Part shown: positions 60,701 to 64,000 of the stretch, in pieces
How the letters are laid out: each line of letters starts with the position of its first letter
Position numbering within the stretch: position 1 is the first letter of the stretch
From: Lateolabrax maculatus
Taxonomy: Eukaryota; Chordata; Actinopteri; Acropomatiformes; Lateolabracidae
DNA length: 64,000 bases
Direction of reading: 5' to 3'
Assembly (NCBI GenBank): GCA_031216445.1
Contig: CM062210.1
Span: 18,559,501 to 18,623,500, forward strand
Notes under the pieces: model-generated
What the model saw: only the letters and a program-made list of their open reading frames with translations
Database searches by the model: none
Told to the model about the DNA's origin: nothing
Position numbers and translations under genes: made by a program

Positions 60701-63700
60701 TTTCATTGTCTTTTGATGTCCTTCTCTACGGGTAGACAAATATAAAAAATGACATCTCCTTGTCACCCCCTTCTTTACACCTTTTCAATTCTTAACTCTA
60801 ACAATATCACGCATAATTTCTGTGTGTCTTGCTCTTCATTGCTTTAATTGTTTCCTCACTCTCCCTGTAGTCCATGGTTCGTGGAGTCCCTGGTCAGCAT
60901 GGTCAGAGTGTGATGGGTGCGCCGGGTCGTCCACTCGCACCAGGGACTGTAACAGTCCTCCTGCCAGGTTTGGTGGCCTGCCCTGCCTTGGAGAGAGCAG
61001 GCAAAGACGCGGTTGCCATGACAACTTCACCATCTGCTCAGGTCAGCATAATAAGGGATTGTATATTAATTGTGGATTTATGTTGAAAAGCAATCATGTC
61101 CAACTTCATAGGAAGGGTTACTGGAAGAAAGTGAGGATAATATGAGGAAATGAAGAGTGAAATTTGACCTCTGGTGAAGATGTGGTAAGAAATGAAGACA
61201 GGCCTCTCTATCTGACCCTGGTGGTGAAACCAGCCAGATAGAGAAACAAGGCTGCTTGAGTTGAGTTTAAAAAAAAAAAGCCAAAAGGCCTGTTAAAAGG
61301 AAATGGCTGTCTGAAAGGGAAGATTAATGAGCACTCTGCTTTGGTTGAACTCTCCCATGTTTTTGTGCATGTCAAACTCCCACACAATGATAACAGGGAT
61401 TACTGATAAACAGCAAGGTGACAGGTTCTTGCACTGCTGTGAGACACTACTGTACACACTGCACACACAAGAACACACATGTTAGGGAAAATTCAACCAA
61501 ATAATGTCGTCCATTTCAGGAATGCATTTCAGTTATTAACTTATTAACATAGTCAAGAAGCTTCTTGGTTTTTAATTTCTGTCTTCAACTCTGTCAACAG
61601 ATACTAGACCATAAAACCAATTTCTCCATTCTATGTGTTGTTCTATTCAAACTTTACTTCCTCCTGCGTTCTGCAGACTGTGGTGGAGGCCAGGAAGAAT
61701 GGCCTTGTGGGAAGCCCTGTCCTCGCTCCTGTTCAGATCTCCATGGTGACACTGAGTGCTTGGACTCCCCCGGGTGCAGCCAGACTTGCGGTTGTCCGGG
61801 TGACATGGTTCTGCAGGATGGAGTGTGTGTGGCCAGGGAGGAGTGTCGCTGCAAATACCACAACAGCTCTGCTACCGGTTAGATCCACGATATGTTTATG
61901 TGAACATTTCTAATGAAAGTGGTTACATAATATGGGTAAACTGTGTTGGACTAAGCACAGATTAGTCTAATCAATAGACTTTTTTTCTCTGACATAGTAA
62001 TGGCATTCAGCAGACTAGATTCCAGCAATGCATCATGGGTATGGCCTGGTGGATCTGATTGGCAGTTTGCAGAACCAGGAGACAGCATCATCAGTGATTG
62101 CAAAAACTGGTACAGTTAAATCACCATACAGCATCTTGTATATGAACATTTATTTCAATTTCAGTCTCTTTATTTTCCTTTATTTTTGTGTTTTCTCATC
62201 TTTCTTCACTTTATCTCAGTTCATGTGTGGCTGGGGTTCTGCAGTGTCAGTCAGTCCCTGGTTGCCATGTTGACGGTGGCTGGAGCCAATGGGGGGCCTG
62301 GACTGATTGCTCACTTCCTTGTGGAGGAGGAGTCAAGTTCAGGAGACGCCAGTGTGATAACCCGTCCCCACAGAGCGGTGGGAGAGGCTGCCTGGGAGTC
62401 TCTGAACAACAGAAAGACTGCAACATACACCTGTGCACAGGTAGTCTTGTCTGACCAATCGAGCTTAGAACTTCAGTTTTTAGATTCAAACAAAACTGAG
62501 AAAAAAAGTCTTCACTCAGCTTTACTTTTTTTTATTTTATTTTTTTGCCCTGTGAAAACAAAAGATGCTTTCATCCCTCTCTGTAATTTGAACAACAGAG
62601 TCATTACCTTCTATGCAGTTGTGTTTCTATAGCTCAGTGTGTTTTTGCTTACAGACTCTGTGGGCCCATGGCTCCCCTGGTCTCAGTGGTCTTTATGCTC
62701 AGTCAGCTGTGGTGGAGGACAGCAGTCCCGTTCTCGTCTCTGTAGCTCTTCAGCCTGCAGCGGCCTCGCCCGCCAGAGCAAGACCTGCAACACCCAGGTC
62801 TGCCTCGGTGAGTCCCAATTCCCTGTAGAATACCTGTAGCTAAGGAATCAAAGTAATTTTAATTGTAAGATCCTGGGTCTAGCAAAGCTCGCAGATTGTT
62901 TTTGGGTATCTTTAATCTTTAATCTTGTCGTTTTGCAGAAGTGGGCTGCCCTCCTGGCAGGTTGTACAGGGAGTGTGAACGAGGTGAAGGTTGTCCCTTC
63001 AGCTGTGCTCAGGTCAGCGGCAGGGAGGGCTGCTACTCCGATGGCTGCGAGGAAGGCTGCCACTGCCCCCCGCACACCTACCAACACCACGGAGCCTGCC
63101 TGCAGGTGGGTTCCCTGTCATCTGAGCAACTTTAGCATTCTGGTAGACTTGTGATATCATGCATCTGAATAACTCTAACATTAAAGCTTGCAACCTAAAA
63201 GGATGAAAAGTTGATCGTTTCCGACACATTTCCAAACAATATCAAATGAGCTATAATGCCTCAGTAAATTTAATAAAAATCCACAGGTATTCAATGCAAA
63301 CAGACAGTGATGTCTTAAAATGAATGTAGCATTGAAATTGTTATTCAACCCCCCCCCCAAAAAAAACTAAATAAAAAAATAATAATTAATCTGATGTGTG
63401 TTTGTGTTTGTGTGTGTGTGTGTGTGTGTGTTTCAGGAGTGTCCGTGTCTGGTGGACAAAGAGTTTCTGACCTCTCTGCAGAGGGTTTCTGTCACACTGG
63501 TCTCATCCCTGCTCCTCCATAACATCTCTGAAGGAGTGGAACTTCAATCTGGAGACACGCTGGTCCATGACTGCAGTACCTGGTGAGCAGGAAATCTTGG
63601 GAATATTTGCAGCTACGCTATATTTAATACAGTCCCACACTTCCTACAACACACACTGTCTCCTTGTGCTGGACAATTAGAGGGTAACTCTAGGTTCTAC

Positions 63701-63991
63701 ACTGTCAAAAAAAAAAAAAAAAAAGGTATTCCAATATAAGATCTTAAAAATATCAAAATGAAGCGCCCAAGGTGCATATCAAATTAAAAACACATACTGT
63801 ACCATGATTTTGAAAAATTGTGGTCCCATATTTCTGACTTTAAAGCTGTCACCCATCCATCATCATCATCATTGCTTTCATCAACTCTTCAGACCACCAC
63901 CATACCTCACTCTTCCTCCCCTCTGTTCCCTGTAGTGGCTGTGAACATGGCAGGTGGAACTGTTCCTTGGAGCATTGCCCAGTTGATGGCG
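23495..63991 (+). CDS. sspo: SCO-spondin, 5' and central part (87 exons; continues past window)
   Basis: Giant secreted glycoprotein of the subcommissural organ and floor plate that polymerises into the Reissner fibre in the CSF. In zebrafish its loss causes body-axis curvature. I chained 87 exons from the ATG at 23495 to 63991, about 12.9 kb and 4308 codons, with every junction keeping frame. All introns are GT-AG except one GC-AG. Domain order: signal peptide, EMI, three VWD-C8-TIL units, ten LDLa repeats, two TSR, TIL, TSR, VWC, F5/8C, two LDLa, F5/8C, LDLa, Pro-Gly linker, two LDLa, then TIL modules alternating with runs of TSRs (16 TSR and 11 TIL in all). Exon coordinates are in the module entries below. 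The remaining TSRs and the C-terminal cystine knot lie outside the window. No internal stop or frameshift is visible, so the gene looks functional. Individual weak exons (56, 49/50) are less certain. Confidence 0.95.
25946..27387 (+). other. sspo: sspo exons 5-8: first VWD domain
   Basis: Exons: 25946-26169, 26384-26486, 26886-27044, 27302-27387. The VWD signature starts CMSWGGAHYRTFDRKHFHFQ and GSCTYLLA and ends with LCGVYNNNADDDF and FGNSWKV. The usual GDPH of VWD domains is replaced by GGAH, so acid autocleavage is not expected here. Exon 8 uses a weak donor (GTACTG). Intron 7 carries a long CA microsatellite. Confidence 0.85.
27091..27166. repeat. CA microsatellite in sspo intron 7
   Basis: A nearly pure CA tract of about 38 units, interrupted once by TC near 27115, begins about 47 bases after the exon 7 donor. 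It is likely polymorphic. The open frames on either strand are Val/Cys or Thr/His artefacts. Confidence 0.9.
27668..29192 (+). other. sspo: sspo exons 9-11: first C8 and TIL domains
   Basis: Exons: 27668-27793, 28472-28628, 28940-29192. The C8 region shows regularly spaced Cys (HSCDVSGDPALRRLAESMC, then DTCLFLYCSLPPKERDSAVC). The TIL domain runs from CPRGQVFSDCVSSCPPSC through CECPQGLYLYQGLCLKRDDC to CNTW, with the intron splitting the codon right after that Trp. The same position recurs in the TIL modules later in the gene. Confidence 0.85.
29297..30526 (+). other. sspo: sspo exons 12-15: second VWD domain
   Basis: Exons: 29297-29438, 29546-29690, 29967-30139, 30308-30526. Starts CVCRAGQWQCTGEKC, then VTTFDKKRYSLQGGDCPFTA; the Ca-site GDPH is absent (LVGALQVTTF). 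A glycine run (AGGGGGGRGG) in exon 13 is an odd insert in the beta-sheet core. It ends VRGLCGTLTWNQHDDFTTPE, the usual end of a VWD, followed by the start of the second C8. Confidence 0.8.
30626..31675 (+). other. sspo: sspo exons 16-17: second C8 and TIL domains
   Basis: Exons: 30626-30791 and 31423-31675. Exon 16 ends the C8 (CHDVVEREPYFRLCLSEVC, CHCAILTAYTRHC). Exon 17 is a TIL (CSGGQVYQECGRACGGSC, CQCPPGLVQDHQGQC, ending CNTW) with the phase-2 intron after Trp. Confidence 0.85.
31676..33245. other. sspo intron 17 (1.57 kb), nothing recognised
   Basis: A GT-AG intron between TIL2 and the next TIL. It is AT-rich, with a short GT-rich run near 32667-32697. No coding exon or identifiable repeat is seen on either strand. 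Confidence 0.55.
33548..35105 (-). mobile_element. Degenerate LINE (L2-like non-LTR retrotransposon) in sspo intron 18
   Basis: Antisense to sspo. An RT fragment lies at 35105-34800 (minus). A further RT C-terminal part lies below about 34700, with stop codons and an apparent gap between the two. The 3' part runs down to 33548 and ends in a (TCAAG)n tail as read on the plus strand, typical of LINE 3' ends. The plus-strand text TTTTATTTGTATAGTGCC and the ACTCCCTTTTAACAGGTAGA phrase are familiar from abundant teleost LINE 3' ends. The L2/CR1-like clade is a guess from the RT motif. Confidence 0.65.
34800..35105 (-). pseudogene. Non-LTR reverse transcriptase fragment
   Basis: About 100 residues of RT including CLLDPIPTRLLKEVLP and the NYRPISNLPFLSKILEK motif (RT fingers region). 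It lacks the catalytic YADD-type motif. It is part of the degenerate LINE and has no complete ORF. Confidence 0.75.
35423..35719 (+). pseudogene. Truncated THAP-like zinc-finger fragment
   Basis: Ninety-eight codons end at a TGA. The reading shows HYCIAPGCKNDFYR followed by SRVCSEHFLEGGY, matching the two halves of a THAP domain (C-x4-C ... C-x2-H). Only about 26 residues separate the halves, and the invariant Trp is missing, so the domain is internally deleted. THAP domains occur in P-element/hAT-like transposases and in host genes. In this intron, beside other mobile remnants, a transposon-derived or processed fragment is most likely. No initiator or downstream transposase is seen. Confidence 0.55.
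35969..36007. repeat. Perfect 17-bp hairpin with 5-base loop
   Basis: CATGGATGTATTATAAG is followed by the loop GAGTT and then its exact reverse complement CTTATAATACATCCATG. It lies inside sspo intron 18. It could be a foldback MITE remnant or a joint of inverted copies. No miRNA-like length or context supports a small RNA. Confidence 0.7.
36923..37912 (+). other. sspo: sspo exons 20-22: third VWD domain, with GDPH
   Basis: Exons: 36923-37179, 37304-37438, 37710-37912. This is the only VWD of the three with the canonical ATGDPHYVTFDGRCYSF start. Later landmarks are GRVEGLCGNFDGDTENDF and LFGNSWKV. GDPH is the known acid-labile Asp-Pro site in mucin-type VWD domains, so cleavage is possible but untested. 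Confidence 0.88.
38091..39738 (+). other. sspo: sspo exons 23-26: third C8 and fourth TIL domain
   Basis: Exons: 38091-38218, 39058-39167, 39285-39434, 39645-39738. The C8 shows CHAEVPFQQYYDWCVFDACG and CECLCTAIAAYAEEC. The TIL runs from CENGLVYDPCGPAC to CPCEWEGSMFPPGTTI and ends CQNW, with the phase-2 intron. Its donor is GTCAGT. Confidence 0.85.
40108..40745. repeat. MITE-like dispersed repeat in sspo intron 27
   Basis: The sequence beginning AAAGGGATAGTTCAGATTTT and continuing through the CACGCCCCCAGTTTGGAGAA phrase resembles an interspersed element that I recall from many teleost genomes. The borders given are approximate, and I saw no terminal inverted repeat or target duplication. It explains the short open frames in this intron. 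Confidence 0.35.
42399..42529 (+). other. sspo: GC-AG intron (sspo intron 32)
   Basis: The exon ends ...GACAACTGTG and the intron starts GCAAGT; the acceptor is CTACTAG at 42523-42529. GCAAGT is the standard consensus of GC-AG introns, and the phase (1) and the resulting LDLa cysteine spacing are right. No usable GT donor that keeps the frame lies nearby. Confidence 0.8.
43940..46094 (+). other. sspo: sspo exons 36-41: TSR2, TIL5, TSR3 and VWC-like module
   Basis: Exons: 43940-44092 (TSR WLPWVSWSNCSSDCGG), 44419-44556 and 44689-44871 (TIL, CPAGLVRHSCSPCPASC to ECVCELAGVRYWPG), 44997-45147 (TSR WSSWSEWGECLGPCG), 45553-45712 and 46046-46094 (VWC-like, CDECKYQGQSHTVGDRW, then CCYCQ). TSR3 is atypical: its middle cysteines are reduced and it is split from its last Cys by an intron. 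Intron 40 contains a pure GT microsatellite at about 45725-45757. Confidence 0.82.
45725..45757. repeat. GT microsatellite in sspo intron 40
   Basis: About 16 perfect GT units start roughly 12 bases after the exon 40 donor. It is close enough to influence donor use, but this is speculative. Confidence 0.9.
46819..49077 (+). other. sspo: sspo exons 42-46: first F5/8 type C (discoidin) domain
   Basis: Exons: 46819-46923 (Thr/Pro linker), 47069-47196, 48435-48555, 48706-48833, 48936-49077. The discoidin fold signature starts CWSPLGVQSLPASSFSASS. It includes GWSPEPEEY, FLQIRLLKPYNITGVLTQGG and FYLQFSQDGRQWHTYRE and ends FVRLLPHDF and LRLEIMGC. Such domains bind glycans, lipids or matrix proteins. 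Intron 43 (47197-48434) holds copy 2 of a dispersed repeat. Confidence 0.88.
47660..48060 (+). repeat. Dispersed repeat, copy 2, in sspo intron 43
   Basis: It shares with 21720-22160 the order of a GGATG...ATTG block, ACAGACAT...CTCC, GATCCTCTGACTTT and the terminal GCGCCATCATCAGGTCAAAA, TTGTCCAATACTTTAG, ACCAAATACC. Divergence is high, so the copies are old. Class not identified. Confidence 0.45.
49179..49771 (+). other. sspo: sspo exons 47-48: LDLa repeats 11 and 12
   Basis: Exons: 49179-49349 and 49591-49771. Each encodes one LDLa repeat preceded by a Thr/Pro-rich spacer: CREKEFLCENGRCVP... DGSDEMYC and CPAGQFSCPSPGGCIE... KGEDENGC. They separate the two discoidin domains. Confidence 0.88.
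49966..51226 (+). other. sspo: sspo exons 49-53: spacer and second F5/8 type C domain
   Basis: Exons: 49966-50041 (or to 50029), 50226-50247 (22 bases), 50430-50550, 50719-50932, 51085-51226. The domain runs CSSPLGLEDGRIRYGQLTSS, then WSPLPTDPQPYLQVDFLEP, VVTQGSERMWGYLTKYRLAF and RARYLRIIPVEF, ending VEILGC. The Pro/Thr spacer in exons 49-50 includes a microexon, and exon 49 has two in-frame GTAAGA donors 12 bases apart. Both choices keep the frame, so isoforms differing by four residues are possible. Confidence 0.82.
51410..52948 (+). other. sspo: sspo exons 54-58: LDLa 13, Pro-Gly repeat linker, LDLa 14-15
   Basis: Exons: 51410-51586 (LDLa, CKPGQFACQHSEEC... DHSDEINC), 51827-52018 and 52187-52264 (linker), 52376-52531 (LDLa, CVEGQFACRSFGC... 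DGSDEERC), 52790-52948 (LDLa, CSPKQFSCASGEC... DGSDEKDC). The linker repeats a G-x-PG-[LF]-[QH] motif at least six times among Thr/Ser, with no Cys. It is a likely O-glycosylated flexible spacer. Exon 56 has a poor acceptor (CTACCAAG) and is the least certain exon of the gene. Confidence 0.75.
53036..56329 (+). other. sspo: sspo exons 59-66: TSR4-5, TIL6, TSR6-8
   Basis: Exons: 53036-53200, 53306-53497 (two TSRs, SPWTAWSACSVSCGLG and WSEWTEWTVCDAQCGGG), 53673-53795, 54516-54645 and 54924-55049 (TIL, then start of TSR6 WSAWSSWSPCDVSCGLG), 55421-55512 (end of TSR6), 55841-56038 (TSR7), 56159-56329 (TSR8). TSR6 is the only one interrupted by an intron within the repeat core. TSR7 carries an insertion rich in Asn-His-Thr between its Cys residues. 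Confidence 0.87.
56517..58424 (+). other. sspo: sspo exons 67-73: TIL7, TSR9-10, TIL8
   Basis: Exons: 56517-56772 and 56950-56996 (TIL, CPEGMVYMTAAEC to CNNW, then CTCTNGEMEC), 57126-57296 (TSR WSSWTQWSACSRTCDVG), 57463-57597 (short TSR PWSVWSECSVTCGGG), 57930-58066, 58153-58247 and 58375-58424 (TIL, ending CNNW then CTCETGRLVNC). The short 47-50-base exon after each TIL encodes its last disulfide segment. Confidence 0.88.
58721..61041 (+). other. sspo: sspo exons 74-80: TSR11-12, TIL9, TSR13-14
   Basis: Exons: 58721-58891 (TSR WSVWTPWGQCSVSCGVG), 59145-59315 (TSR WGHWSNWTECTKSCGGG), 59447-59526, 59634-59803 and 59923-59969 (TIL), 60197-60397 (TSR WCEWSEWTPCSRTCGAE), 60871-61041 (TSR WSPWSAWSECDGCAGS). 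Several TSR exons are exactly 171 bases and phase 1-1, so each is a symmetric cassette. Confidence 0.9.
61677..63991 (+). other. sspo: sspo exons 81-87: TIL10, TSR15-16, TIL11 (gene continues)
   Basis: Exons: 61677-61877, 61998-62109 and 62220-62440 (TIL, then TSR WSQWGAWTDCSLPCGGG), 62655-62807 (TSR PWLPWSQWSLCSVSCGGG), 62939-63105, 63437-63582 and 63936-63991 (TIL). Exon 82 uses a TAG acceptor and exon 81 a GTTAGA donor. The last donor, GTATGT at 63992, lies 9 bases from the window edge, so its downstream partner cannot be checked. Further TSR/TIL units and the C-terminal cystine knot are expected beyond the window. Confidence 0.85.
63397..63431. repeat. GT-rich microsatellite upstream of sspo exon 86
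   Basis: A GT/TTTGT tract ends just before the TTTCAG acceptor of exon 86, in place of a conventional polypyrimidine tract. Confidence 0.8.
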
Positions 63992-64000
63992 GTATGTCAC

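Overview
The window looks like a teleost fish chromosome. It has intron-rich vertebrate genes with mostly short introns, dinucleotide microsatellites, and fragments of LINE, Ty3/gypsy and MITE-like repeats of the kind common in ray-finned fish. The species cannot be named from the sequence. There are no bacterial-style operons, CRISPR arrays or recognisable rRNA/tRNA genes.

Three real genes can be supported. (1) A C2H2 zinc-finger gene lies on the minus strand. Its coding exon is 4067-5020, and its probable non-coding first exon lies in a GC-rich promoter island at about 6200-6640. (2) A complete aoc1 gene (diamine oxidase, copper amine oxidase family) lies on the minus strand at 13596-17618. 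It has four coding exons totalling 742 codons plus stop, and a TATA-box promoter with a 5' UTR exon at about 18215-18340. (3) The right 40 kb is the 5' four-fifths or so of sspo (SCO-spondin) on the plus strand. I could chain 87 coding exons from the initiator ATG at 23495 to the window edge. All junctions keep the reading frame, giving about 4308 codons; the gene continues beyond 64000.

Layout: 1-4066 is intergenic with one promoter-like cluster near 3.5 kb. 4.07-6.64 kb is the zinc-finger gene. 6.65-13.4 kb is gene-poor and holds dispersed repeats. 13.4-18.3 kb is aoc1. 18.4-21.3 kb is a dispersed fish repeat interrupted by an internally deleted Ty3/gypsy element whose two LTRs are still about 98% alike. 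21.3-23.0 kb is intergenic and ends in the probable sspo promoter. 23.0-64.0 kb is sspo. Its largest intron (33457-36751) carries a degenerate LINE, a THAP-like fragment and a perfect hairpin.

aoc1 and sspo are transcribed divergently with about 4.7 kb between their inferred start sites. Both human orthologues map to 7q36.1, so this is probably conserved linkage rather than functional coupling. AOC1 deaminates histamine and putrescine outside cells. SCO-spondin is the giant secreted glycoprotein of the subcommissural organ and floor plate that builds the Reissner fibre. The sspo product here runs: signal peptide, EMI, three VWD-C8-TIL units, ten tandem LDLa repeats, TSR/TIL/VWC modules, and two discoidin (F5/8C) domains with five more LDLa repeats around them. 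A Pro-Gly/Thr-rich linker follows, then a long alternation of TIL and paired TSR modules.

I found no clearly undescribed biological system. The most interesting points are the modular intron phases of sspo, its repetitive linker, a 22-nt microexon, a GC-AG intron and the deletion-derived retroelement.
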